From NCBI GenBank assembly GCA_001466705.2, contig LATX02000211.1:124001-188000 (forward strand): a DNA stretch of 64,000 nt, written 5' to 3'. Shown here piece by piece: positions 1-10,668 of the stretch; positions within the stretch are counted from its first letter, which is position 1; every line of letters starts with the position of its first letter. The DNA is from Moniliophthora roreri (taxonomy: Eukaryota > Basidiomycota > Agaricomycetes > Agaricales > Marasmiaceae). The notes under the pieces are model-generated. The model made no database searches. It saw only the letters and a list, made by a program, of their open reading frames with translations, and was not told the origin of the DNA. Made by a program: the position numbers and the translations under genes.

Positions 1-414
1 AGTAAGCAATCTCCTTCGTCAATCCATTCCGTTATTGAAACGGGTCCAGACGCATACCTTTGGCACCGAGTTTCAGGCAACATCTGGATCCCAGGTGACT
101 GTCATAACTTGGACAAGAACTTCAAAGCATTTCGATGGACGTTTGAGCAGCTCCACGAGAGGAAGTATCCAGCGCTCTCAGAATTATATCAATATATGGA
201 AGCGTACCTTTCTGAGTATCTTCGTTTCGCGGTAGGACAGTTCCGGGCGGCTGAGGAGTATGAAGATAGCGCGAGGAAGCGAGTCACCATGGATTTTATG
301 CAGATCGCCCAATTCTTGAACATGTGGTTCTACCTCGAGGTTGCCCGTCATATACCCAGCCCAGTATTTATAGAAGCATTTATGGAAACGTACGATCAAA
401 GTATATACCATTAA
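1..414 (+). CDS. 3' end of an unrecognised protein gene, cut by the window edge
   Basis: One frame is open from the first base to a TAA at 412-414, about 137 codons. I do not recognise the family. The translation is rich in aromatic and charged residues (motifs such as DAYLWHRVSG, AYLSEYLRFAVGQF, FMQIAQFLNMWFYLEVARH) and looks like an ordinary soluble alpha-helical C-terminus, with no signal peptide or membrane segment. The start lies outside the window, and a GTAAGC at 2-7 means the leftmost bases could belong to an intron instead. Coding potential rests only on the uninterrupted frame and plausible composition, so it could also be a relic. Confidence 0.4.
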   Translation, partial: SKQSPSSIHSVIETGPDAYLWHRVSGNIWIPGDCHNLDKNFKAFRWTFEQLHERKYPALSELYQYMEAYLSEYLRFAVGQFRAAEEYEDSARKRVTMDFMQIAQFLNMWFYLEVARHIPSPVFIEAFMETYDQSIYH

Positions 415-3068
415 AATCAATTCAATGTCATAGTTCTTGAACCCCAGCCAAAAGTGGAAAGGTCAGGGCAGGCTGGCCAGGTAACGGCGGGCTGAGGCAG
501 GTAGGACAGGTAGTGGCAGGTATTGGCAGGCTGATAATTTTGTTGTCGTCACAATTGTTGATGAGATTGTGGTATATATATATCATATTATTCCATGAAT
601 ATTCGACGAATAATTCAAGAATATTTAAGCTTGAAACCCGTATGGGAATTGTTCTGTGCTGTCTTGCCCTTGTTTAAATCCGGCGACCTCAACTGTCAGC
701 TCGATCAGCTTCATCACCCGAGGAATATCAATCGAGATGTTGACGGAGACGACTGGACTTGCCCAGGGAAGAGTACGCCAGTTACCTCGATCATCAATAT
801 AGTTGGCGTAAAGAACATTCAGTGTCAGTACTTGATTCGTGTCCCAGCACTTTGCCTGGGAATACAGACAAACTTGGGAAAATCAATTTTGTGGAGCAAG
901 CGATTTCCTTCGGTTCCCGTAGGCTTTTAACCTGTCATTTGTCAAAATAAGGAAGTCAAGGTGAGATGCTATCCGATAGGACCCTTGGTTCAGCGTTGTA
1001 TCGAGCTGATGAAAGCGTAGGATATATATGGTTCAATCCGTTCAATCCATTTGGACATCTGAGCATCGATGGATGGACGTCAGGATAACGCACCATGTGG
1101 CATGCACGTGGAGGAGCAGGCTTATCTGATCTAAATTAATTTACAGCTCTCTTTTCTCTTTACCTCCACCTGCATATCAACCTCATGGTGCGCATCCAGC
1201 TTTCGGTATACAGAAATCTCAAACAGCGCCCATGTGAAGGTCCCACTGGTGACTGAATTAGTCAAGCACATACGAGCATATCTAGTCTCTAGTAGCCTCG
1301 GGAGCGGCGCTCTTCTCCCGTTTTGGACATCTCGATTCTTGAGCCGCTTTTCGCACTCCTGTCTACGTCCAGTCCTATTATTGATTACGGAGAGGTTTCT
1401 TCGCCTTCGGAAGCCTATGTCAGTGGCGTTCAGGCTGAAGCTTGGACCTGTATTTCAATGATGAGTCATATAACGCTCCTAGTTGAACGAGAACTCACAT
1501 GAGATCTTGTCCTTTAGTCTCGTGTCAAGCTGCCCTGCCCAGCATGCGATCGCACTCAGTGTACCTCGCCAAGTTTCATCAAAAGGAAATATGACGCTTG
1601 ACATTCTGTCAATTGTCAAGTCAAAAAAATTCTCAGCGAGGTATGTAATAGTAATTCACTCGGTGACATTTATGGACTAGGGGGGCTGCCGCTCCTCCAG
1701 ACACCGCGTAGGAGCCAACGGCGACTCTTGAGAAAGACAGAAGTCAACTCGCGCACACGGAGTATGGCCCGAGTTAAGAGTGCTGTTAAATTCAATCCTC
1801 TACACCACCTCTTTCCAAGCGGCCTTTTATCCCCTGCCGCTGACATACGGTCTCGATCTCATTGCCGAGACTCTCTTCAGTATTCGAGAATCACCATTCG
1901 AGCGCGCCGAAGAAATGCTTGATCTAATTAAGGACGCCAACTATGCTTTCACGTAAGTGACACCAAGTTAGGGTAGAGCATAGACAAATAAAGGTTTACA
2001 TGCAACACGGACCCACATCTTACGGCTGCTAGGATATGACTCCTTCAACTGTTGTTGATTGAAAACTCCTTTGATAGTGAATCTGCGTTATGCACGAGCG
2101 CTGATTGCAGGGACACTGCTGTTCCGTTGTTGTAATCAAAGGTGGTGTTTTTCCATGGGGGCACAAGCAACCTATTTTCTCTCCGCAGCGCGAGGTTTTT
2201 GGAGGGAAACGGCATACAACAGCATTCCATGCTTTAGTCGCCCAGCACTGCTTCCCGTGAACAACGCTCCATCATACTGCATGGTGAGGAAACACCCTTC
2301 TTCAATGGTGATGATCTGCTATATACCCTGATACGTGTTCCAGCTACAGCTGCTATGATACAACTTCGTGATGATGTACCCAATTCCACGATCCCGACGT
2401 CGATGTCGATGTCCATTGTCAACCGAGTCCGCCGGATATCCCCTTCTCGTCATTCGGCGTTGCCAAGCCTCCTATTATAAGACTTTTTTCCACCCACATT
2501 CACCTCACCCGCCGCTCGTAGGTTTCACCCGCCGTCGCTTTTTCCCTGAGCGCTCACGGGTTAACCGACAAGCTCGGGTCAACTCCACGAGCGCGTAACG
2601 GGAGGGAGGAATTGATGTCTTGTTTCGTGGGTCACTTTTTTGATTGACAATCAGCTTGTTCTGATTCATCTTCTGTTTCGCATGTACAACAAAGTGCTGT
2701 AGCTGGTCTTCTGACCTCACCTCAAGAGCTCTCCCGCTCTTGACCTTCTGAGCTCCATCACATCAATTATCGGCTATATCCGTCTATCAGCGCTCCCTTG
2801 CTCGCAAACTCGGGCATTTTTGCATACCATCGAGAGACTTGATCGTTTAAGTAATTGCGTGAAGCGAGGTGTGGAGGTAAGTAAACTAATAACCGTATAA
2901 ATAAATATAGCTAATAACAAAATTGAATTGTTGTTCCATTTGTAATTAACGGGTTGACAGCACAGCAACTACAAGTGCCTGTTCTCGATGGGCGCTATCT
3001 GAATGGGTATGTGCATGTGGTCACGTGGAGCAAGGGGGTCCCGAAAAAAAAAAACTCACGACATACAG
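415..3068. other. Intergenic region with gene relics
   Basis: No complete gene is supported. Positions 462-535 are an imperfect GGCAGG/CAGGTA-rich low-complexity patch. Short open stretches at about 595-950 and 1234-1680 change frame repeatedly and show no recognisable domain. The most exon-like piece is listed separately at 1741-1952. From about 2050 to 3060 I see only short frames on either strand and nothing I can name. Confidence 0.5.
1741..1952 (+). pseudogene. Isolated exon-like coding relic, function unknown
   Basis: An open stretch runs from just after an ACAG (possible acceptor, ending 1740) to a good GTAAGT donor at 1953. It reads as a plausible exon with hydrophobic and acidic helices (pieces include LLNSILYTTSFQAAFYPLP, LIAETLFSIRESPFERAEEM and LDLIKDANYAFT). 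I found no matching flanking exon: in the phase expected after the nearest downstream acceptor the reading meets a stop at once. It is probably part of a broken gene, possibly the one ending at 414. The family is not recognised. Confidence 0.3.
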
Positions 3069-3075
3069 TATATAA
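3069..3075 (+). promoter_or_regulatory. TATA box of the P450 gene
   Basis: TATATAA lies 91 bases upstream of the proposed P450 ATG at 3166, a normal spacing for a fungal core promoter with a short 5' UTR. The assignment is inferred from position only. Confidence 0.5.
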
Positions 3076-3165
3076 GAGAGCGCTCGTCGGGCGGGATGCT
3101 GGTCACACTGACAGATCCCTCTCCCCCATACTGCTGGCTTCCTTGTTTGGATTTAGGGGTTCAAG

Positions 3166-5364
3166 ATGCTGTTTTGTGCGATATCAGAGGGATATAGACT
3201 AATGGTCATCGCTGGGATATTCGGCGTGGTGCGCTATGGTTACATTTCCCTGTTCTAACCTAACTACGCTCTCTCTCTCTCTCTCTCTCGCTTATCATAG
3301 GCCAACCACATTTACTTCAATCGAAATGAACCTACGAAGAATACGTTCTATGGCGCCCTCGCTATTCTACTCCTCGAACCCCTTGGTATCAATGTTCTCA
3401 ATCATACCCTTTGTCTCTCATCAACATCAACATCATCATTGATATCCATAACACGGATTCTCCTCACATACACCAGCTTCTACTTTGCACTATGCACCTC
3501 GATCATTATATATCGCCTGTCCCCATTTCATCCCCTCGCCGAAGTCCCAGGTCCGGCGATAGCCAGGATATCAAAACTATACAGTATCTGGATATGGTTG
3601 AAAGGAAAACGACACCTCGAACATATGAAATATCACGAACAGTATGGGCCTGTTGTGCGAATAGGTTAAATTCAGTCTTTCATACTAGCCCCCGCCTTTC
3701 GTATTGACCTCCTTCAATATAGCCCCTAATGAAATCTCCGTCATCGATATGGACAGTATACGAACTGTATTGGGACCTGGTGGATTACCAAAGGGTCAAT
3801 GTAAGTTGCTCACACATGATATCATTTTTTTTTTTTTTTTTTTTTTTTTACATATTCTCAACATTTTTGATACCCGGCAGCTTATTCCTCCCGAAGAGAC
3901 GAACGGACTGAAGGGTCTCTTCTTGCTCTTACCGGTGAACCACGAGTTAAACGTCGCCGTTTATGGGCGCGCGGCATGGCCCCGGAATCAATTCGGAACT
4001 ATGAAGACCTCATCCGTGTGCATGCTACGAAGCTTTTGGAGCGCCTTTCGGAACGTATATATGAGAAGGTTGACTTGGGCGTTTGGCTAAATTATTTCAC
4101 GTAAGATCCCGATCTATAGGAGTTGGGTGGTAGCCTTATACCCCTTCACACACAGCTTCGATTTTACGGTTGATATGGCGTTTGGGGACGGTTCACACAT
4201 GTTACAGGAAGCAGGCGATAAAGATGGAATGTGGGATACGATGGAACACGCTGCATTGTACGTTTAAAGTTTCGTTTATTCGTCCTTCACAGAGACGCGA
4301 GGTGTTGATGTAGCATTCAGCCAGATGGAGGCTATTTCCCATGTACCCTGGTTAGCCAACCTCGGACGAGATTTATCATTCCTCCCAAAACCGGCCTTAC
4401 GGATACGTGACGTCGGCTTGGAATTAGCCTCAAACCGTGCAAAGTTGGGCTCCAGAATAAAGGATCTATGGTATCACCTTGTTAGTTTTTTCCACCGCTG
4501 TGCAATGCATTCCATGTGCTAACGGAGTCATCTTGTGCATGCAGTCTGACGACGCCGGACTAGAGAAAGAGAAACCTTCTCTTAGAGCTGTTATCAGCGA
4601 CGGAGTTTTGGCCATTATGGCCGGTGCTGATACAACTTCAGCAGCAATGCGGCATTTCTTTTGGATGATTCTCGCACATCCGCAGTATTATAAGCAGCTG
4701 CAAGAAGAAGTTGACGCGACTTTCCCTTCTGAAGCAGATGCGCTGGATTCGTCAAAGTACTGCGACATGCCATTCCTGAATGCATGCTTGTAAGTTCATT
4801 TTTTGATTATTATAAACCGATCATCCATCTCAAAAACCAAAACTAGAAATGAATCTCTGCGACTACTACCACCGTTACCGACGGGAGGTTTAAGAGAGGT
4901 ACCGCATGGAAGCGGCGGAAAGGTTATTGGTGGCTTGTGAGTTGTGCACGTGTGTTCTCGTTGTAGCGGCTGAAGCTCAATCATCTTCTAGCTTCATCCC
5001 AGAAGGGACTCAAGTACATGTTCCTCCGCACAGCGTTCATCGTAACTCTTCCCACTTTTCTCCAAGCCCAGATGAATTCCTACCTGCACGTTGGTTACTC
5101 TCAAAATCGTCTGACCTGAAGCTTCTCAGTCATAACACCGACGCCTTTATTCCCTTCTCCTTTGGTCCAGAAAACTGCATTGGCAAAAATCTAGCCCGAA
5201 AGGAAATGATGATGACCATCAGCCTCTTGATGCAGAAGCTGGACTTTAGGTTCGCGGATGGTTTTGACTGGGAAGCTTGGCCAAGGAAATTGAAGGACTA
5301 TTTTGTGTATTCCAGAGAACCATTGATGGTCATGGCGACTCCTAGAGCATCGACTGTACATTAG
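3166..5364 (+). CDS. Cytochrome P450 monooxygenase, nine exons, apparently intact
   Basis: A heme-thiolate monooxygenase, expected to be ER-anchored and to oxidise a small lipophilic substrate with electrons from P450 reductase. The substrate is not predictable. Exons: 3166-3228, 3301-3664, 3723-3800, 3881-4100, 4156-4257, 4321-4480, 4545-4789, 4847-4936, 4992-5364. All phases agree and give 564 codons plus stop. The N-terminus is hydrophobic (signal anchor) and leads to the proline hinge AEVPGP. Also visible are the C-helix region RRRLWARGM, the I-helix AGADTT (about residue 355), the K-helix ESLR (about 413), PARW (about 472) and the heme loop FSFGPENCIGK with Cys near 503. The usual Arg two residues before that Cys is Glu; FGPxNC(V/I)GK loops are common in Agaricomycete P450s. 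ATG 3202 is an alternative in-frame start. Intron 3 carries a 25-T run. A recent assembly of the exons shows no stop, so I call it functional. Confidence 0.93.
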
Positions 5365-6175
5365 GACTTTTTTGTATCATTATTGTAATCTATTTGATAA
5401 TAGGTGTAAACTTTGAGGGAAGGATTGCCGTTGCCATCGGTGATAAGCGGCGAAGGAAGAAGGCTTCGAGAAGTACTACCTGGAAGCTTGACACTCAGGG
5501 CTCTGTACCGTTCTCATACTAAAAATTTGAATCTCGCTACGTGCGTGCTATGTAGATTTTTCTAGTCCTTCCCTGGAACAATGGTCGACACGAGCGCCCA
5601 ACGAGCGTTCAAACGAAGCGAGGCGATTTACGGGTTATCGTTAGCCTTTGTTCCGTGCGGAGTTTCAACTTTGGATGGCTTCTTCGACGAGCGTCGTTTT
5701 GCTGGGTTCGAGACCTCTACATCTCCACCACGACAGAGGCAAAATACACTAAAACTCTGAATATGTGTACGTGTTTTCTCCGCTAGGGGGGGGGGGGGGG
5801 GGGGGGGGGGGGGTCCAGCAAGTTCTTCTCATATCAAAGGAAGAACTATCAGGACTCGCCCAAAATCATAAGACCTGTCAAGAATTTTCGACTGTTTTAG
5901 ATCTGCGGAAAAATGTTGTGCGGATCTAACCCAAGGCTTCTATCTGCAATGAACATTCGCTACTACGCTTGCTCCTTAAGTCTAATTCGCAAATGGTATT
6001 TCTGTCATGGTCTTTATTTCTCTGGCAACTTTTGATCTCACGTACATAAACTCGCTTCGAGGATCAAGTGATCAAAAAGGGAGTCCAGTAACACGCGGCA
6101 TCTTATTGGCTCTTTCGACGAATCGAGGGAATGTAAGCGAATGTTCTTCACATGAACAAGATCCTTCCTAAACTC
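5365..6175. other. P450 downstream region
   Basis: Contains the P450 3' flank and no supported gene. A frame opening with ATG at 5581 runs to about 5759 but has no recognisable features. A pure G homopolymer (28 G) occupies 5786-5813. The rest is unremarkable. Confidence 0.5.
5786..5813 (+). repeat. G homopolymer of 28 bases
   Basis: Twenty-eight consecutive G, followed by TCCAG. Length in the assembly is unreliable, because such runs slip in both replication and sequencing. A C19 run on the same strand lies at 10431-10449. Confidence 0.95.
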
Positions 6176-7600
6176 ATGAGTGTCCAGTTGGCGCTGGGGG
6201 GACTTTAACTCTATACCCTGCTGTGCTTCCTCCTCATCGGATTACTCGCAGTTCATGGCAGCACGTATTTTTCCCGCTTTCCGAAGGACCAGAAGAAGAT
6301 CCGGGGAGTAGTAAGTCTTGCATCCATAATCGTGTAGCAGTTTACCTTCATTGCAACTTATAGGTGACCGCTGTAATGTATGTGAATCGAGGTAATATTA
6401 GGGCTGGCAACCGTGGCCGTATATAGTACGGTTGACGGGTCCCGTATCCGTATCAAGTTGTTGTCCCTTCAGATATACGGTACGGGTATGGGACGGCCGC
6501 TGACCCCGCAACAACCCGTACCGTAGACGGCCGTATACGGGCGTAATACGGGTATCATTCACAAGTTGAGAGCTCTTGGCTTGTTGCTGAAGGCACTTGA
6601 AAAATAGCAGACTTTGAAGTGATCAGTCGTAGTCGGACTGACTCTTGAGCAACTCCAGCGCCATGTGAGAGGGATGCCAGTCGTGGGAACGGTCGGGAAA
6701 TGATGACGCGTCGACAAAGTCCCGACTCTCCCTTGTCAGTGGGGGGATATTCAGCCTTATTGGACCAATACACAAAGAAATGACTCAGATAATTGTGCTG
6801 ATTTGAAATTAGCTACACTTCAATGGCTAAATTTGGAATCGCTCACTCGTGACTACAAGGATGCAGAGGCTTGCGGCTTGAACCAAGCTTGAACGACAAC
6901 GAGAATAAGGACAGGCCTGCCTGATATGCTCGGAGGGTATGTCAAATTGGAATTTAGTTCATGTTCGAAGTCCTGACCTGTTTGGACTCCAAATTATACT
7001 CCCCTAGTGCTCTCCTGTTGCGGTTTTGTCACCATTTGCCAGCAAGGTCTTCCTGAAAAGTTTGGTCTACATTCTCCGTATGTTGTGCTCTCTAAAACTG
7101 ACTACACTTCACTTCCTCTGCCCGTATCCCGTAGTACGGCCGTATTATGGCCCGTACCGTAATCGTCGGCCTTTTCAATAAATGAACTATGCGGGCGGCC
7201 GTATGTGTACGCCCGTTACCTGCCTACACCCGTCAAACTGTACGGCCGTACCCGTTATACGGTACGTTTTCCAGCCCTAGGGAATATATCACAGTTTTTT
7301 GAAGGCTGGTTTATCGTGCTATCGAATCCCCTGATTGATCTCGCTGTCGCTGCGTCGTTATTCTTTCATCTCAGAGGATGGAGGGACCCCCGCATCAATA
7401 GGTAAGCACTAACCACTTTATTGCCTCTTCTTTTGCTTTTGAAATAAATTCCCAGCACCTCGCAACTCCTTCGCCAGTTGACATTTGATCATCGTCCCAT
7501 GTCTAGTCCTTTGACAGACCGTCTTTACATTGAACGGAGTGATCACAGGATCAATCTGCTTCGGATCCGAGCATTGATTCCGATTCGGCTTATATTTTAG
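6176..7600 (+). pseudogene. DUF6534-like multi-pass membrane protein gene, decayed
   Basis: DUF6534 proteins are seven-helix membrane proteins greatly expanded in Agaricomycetes, with unknown function. Exon 1 (6176-6310) encodes a hydrophobic helix followed by the family-like STYFSRFPKDQKKIRG, but has an in-frame TAA at 6206. A short exon (6364-6391) follows. After the MITE the frame resumes with RGNISQFFEGWF and the helix IDLAVAASLFFHLRGW, ending at a GTAAGC donor at 7402. A further exon-like piece from 7456 (LTDRLYIERSDHR, with a +1 frame reading TLNGVITGSICF) resembles the conserved TDxLI...TG.(L/I)TS segment but is frameshifted. The central helices are missing. The exon tail is duplicated around 8344-9620 by the assembly overlap. 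Family assignment is from remembered consensus, not alignment. Confidence 0.55.
6399..7279. mobile_element. hAT-type non-autonomous element (MITE), 881 bp
   Basis: Ends are inverted: TAGGGCTGGCAAC on the left, and TAGGGCTGGAAAAC read on the minus strand from the right. Flanking octamers are GGTAATAT (6391-6398) and GGGAATAT (7280-7287), an 8-bp target duplication with one mismatch as expected for hAT. Subterminal regions (about 6410-6560 and 7120-7265) are packed with CCGTA/TACGG and ACGGCCGT motifs, the kind of clustered subterminal repeats bound by hAT transposases. There is no internal transposase. It sits inside what was an exon of the DUF6534-like gene. Confidence 0.75.
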
Positions 7601-8343
7601 AAATGATTCTTGCTATAGTCAGTGCTTCTTTCTGCCGCACACTTCCCTGATCTTGTGGTGGATGCGGAAACCGGATACCGACACTCAGCCTTGTTCCAAG
7701 TGATTTTACGGACGTAAGCTTCGGATTCGGTATACACGAAACTTGGGCGAGTTGACTCGAGTAAACCCTTGGGCCTTGGTGTTCCCGATCTCATTCCCGT
7801 TTTCGTCAGTTCGTGGTCCCTTATCAGTACCCGAGGTAACGGAAAATGATGGCCCCTGGAGATTAACCTTCAGCCGAAGCACCACATTTTGTTATGCCCC
7901 CTCCATCCAACCGCTCATATCCCGTATTCAAGGAGGTGATTCCTAGGACAAGAATCAAAGTTACGTGTACAAGAAATATCATTGGGGGGATGGAAACGAG
8001 CGAGAAACAAGGTAAATTTTTTTGCGGGGCAGAAAATCCTGATGTCATCGTCATATCCGGGGCCATCACTTACCCCGAGTGGGATTTGAAACTCTGCTCA
8101 GGTTGAATGCACGAAGCCCAAGGGAGCTACGAAACATGACATCGGTCTGGGTCCACGGAGTATAGACCCCGCAGCGCTGCGTTCCATATTCCTAAAGTGC
8201 CACCGACAAGTCTCGCTTCTACTTTGACACGTAGCCCAACGTGTCGCCAGTCATCCCAATTCCCAGTGCCAATGTCATTACACACACTCTCTCTCAACAA
8301 CAATCCTCCTCCTGACTCACCAGGCCTGCGAATGATCAAAACN

Positions 8344-10364
8344 CCATAATCGTGTAGCAGTTTACCTTCATTGCAACTTATAGGTGACCGCTGTAATGTA
8401 TGTGAATCGAGGTAATATTAGGGCTGGCAACCGTGGCCGTATATAGTACGGTTGACGGGTCCCGTATCCGTATCAAGTTGTTGTCCCTTCAGATATACGG
8501 TACGGGTATGGGACGGCCGCTGACCCCGCAACAACCCGTACCGTAGACGGCCGTATACGGGCGTAATACGGGTATCATTCACAAGTTGAGAGCTCTTGGC
8601 TTGTTGCTGAAGGCACTTGAAAAATAGCAGACTTTGAAGTGATCAGTCGTAGTCGGACTGACTCTTGAGCAACTCCAGCGCCCATGTGAGAGGGATGCCA
8701 GTCGTGGGAACGGTCGGGAAATGATGACGCGTCGACAAAGTCCCGACTCTCCCTTGTCAGTGGGGGGATATTCAGCCTTATTGGACCAATACACAAAGAA
8801 ATGACTCAGATAATTGTGCTGATTTGAAATTAGCTACACTTCAATGGCTAAATTTGGAATCGCTCACTCGTGACTACAAGGATGCAGAGGCTTGCGGCTT
8901 GAACCAAGCTTGAACGACAACGAGAATAAGGACAGGCCTGCCTGATATGCTCGGAGGGTATGTCAAATTGGAATTTAGTTCATGTTCGAAGTCCTGACCT
9001 GTTTGGACTCCAAATTATACTCCCCTAGTGCTCTCCTGTTGCGGTTTTGTCACCATTTGCCAGCAAGGTCTTCCTGAAAAGTTTGGTCTACATTCTCCGT
9101 ATGTTGTGCTCTCTAAAACTGACTACACTTCACTTCCTCTGCCCGTATCCCGTAGTACGGCCGTATTATGGCCCGTACCGTAATCGTCGGCCTTTTCAAT
9201 AAATGAACTATGCGGGCGGCCGTATGTGTACGCCCGTTACCTGCCTACACCCGTCAAACTGTACGGCCGTACCCGTTATACGGTACGTTTTCCAGCCCTA
9301 GGGAATATATCACAGTTTTTTGAAGGCTGGTTTATCGTGCTATCGAATCCCCTGATTGATCTCGCTGTCGCTGCGTCGTTATTCTTTCATCTCAGAGGAT
9401 GGAGGGACCCCCGCATCAATAGGTAAGCACTAACCACTTTATTGCCTCTTCTTTTGCTTTTGAAATAAATTCCCAGCACCTCGCAACTCCTTCGCCAGTT
9501 GACATTTGATCATCGTCCCATGTCTAGTCCTTTGACAGACCGTCTTTACATTGAACGGAGTGATCACAGGATCAATCTGCTTCGGATCCGAGCATTGATT
9601 CCGATTCGGCTTATATTTTAGAAATGATTCTTGCTATAGTCAGTGCTTCTTTCTGCCGCACACTTCCCTGATCTTGTGGTGGATGCGGAAACCGGATACC
9701 GACACTCAGCCTTGTTCCAAGTGATTTTACGGACGTAAGCTTCGGATTCGGTATACACGAAACTTGGGCGAGTTGACTCGAGTAAACCCTTGGGCCTTGG
9801 TGTTCCCGATCTCATTCCCGTTTTCGTCAGTTCGTGGTCCCTTATCAGTACCCGAGGTAACGGAAAATGATGGCCCCTGGAGATTAACCTTCAGCCGAAG
9901 CACCACATTTTGTTATGCCCCCTCCATCCAACCGCTCATATCCCGTATTCAAGGAGGTGATTCCTAGGACAAGAATCAAAGTTACGTGTACAAGAAATAT
10001 CATTGGGGGGATGGAAACGAGCGAGAAACAAGGTAAATTTTTTTGCGGGGCAGAAAATCCTGATGTCATCGTCATATCCGGGGCCATCACTTACCCCGAG
10101 TGGGATTTGAAACTCTGCTCAGGTTGAATGCACGAAGCCCAAGGGAGCTACGAAACATGACATCGGTCTGGGTCCACGGAGTATAGACCCCGCAGCGCTG
10201 CGTTCCATATTCCTAAAGTGCCACCGACAAGTCTCGCTTCTACTTTGACACGTAGCCCAACGTGTCGCCAGTCATCCCAATTCCCAGTGCCAATGTCATT
10301 ACACACACTCTCTCTCAACAACAATCCTCCTCCTGACTCACCAGGCCTGCGAATGATCAAAACC
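8344..10364. repeat. Near-identical second copy of 6324-8342, across a single N
   Basis: Bases 6324-8342 and 8344-10364 are the same sequence apart from one extra C near 8681. The left copy stops exactly at the N at 8343, and the right copy begins exactly after it. That is the geometry of two contigs whose 2-kb overlap was not merged, so this is probably one locus shown twice. The copy contains the DUF6534 exon tail, the MITE and about 1 kb of downstream sequence (about 9620-10364) in which I see no supported gene. Confidence 0.9.
8419..9300. mobile_element. Second representation of the hAT-type MITE
   Basis: Same element and same flanking octamers as 6399-7279, plus one inserted C. Probably the same physical element duplicated by the contig overlap at the N at 8343. 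Confidence 0.7.
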
Positions 10365-10668
10365 AGCACGACTATCGTCATGTATATAATCGTACTCCAA
10401 TCACTGACAGTAACCCATTCGCAGCACTTTCCCCCCCCCCCCCCCCCCCGGTCCAGTTCTGAACTGCGGAGGCAAAGCGAAGCATGACAAGATTATTTCC
10501 ATTACAAGATCCTATATGACGTGTATACAGTATACAATAAGTGAAAGAGCAAAAATACAGCAGTCGACATTGAATCTACAAATAATGATATCGATATCGA
10601 GACAGATTCAATAACCAATAAAAAGCGTATATCAATGGAGGGAGGGTAGATTAACCAGAGAGAGAGAT
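10365..10668. other. 3' flank of the transcription factor gene with a C19 run
   Basis: A short intergenic stretch between the duplicated block and the stop codon of the minus-strand regulator. It holds a C homopolymer (10431-10449) and otherwise no supported feature. The 3' UTR and polyadenylation site of the regulator should lie here. Confidence 0.5.

Noticed and set aside
7597..10127. Short frames at 7597-8106 and identical ones at 9618-10127
   Set aside because: No recognisable protein, frames conflict on both strands, and the second set is the contig-overlap copy.
8344..10364. True recent segmental duplication of the DUF6534 relic
   Set aside because: Both breakpoints coincide with the N at 8343, which points to an assembly overlap.
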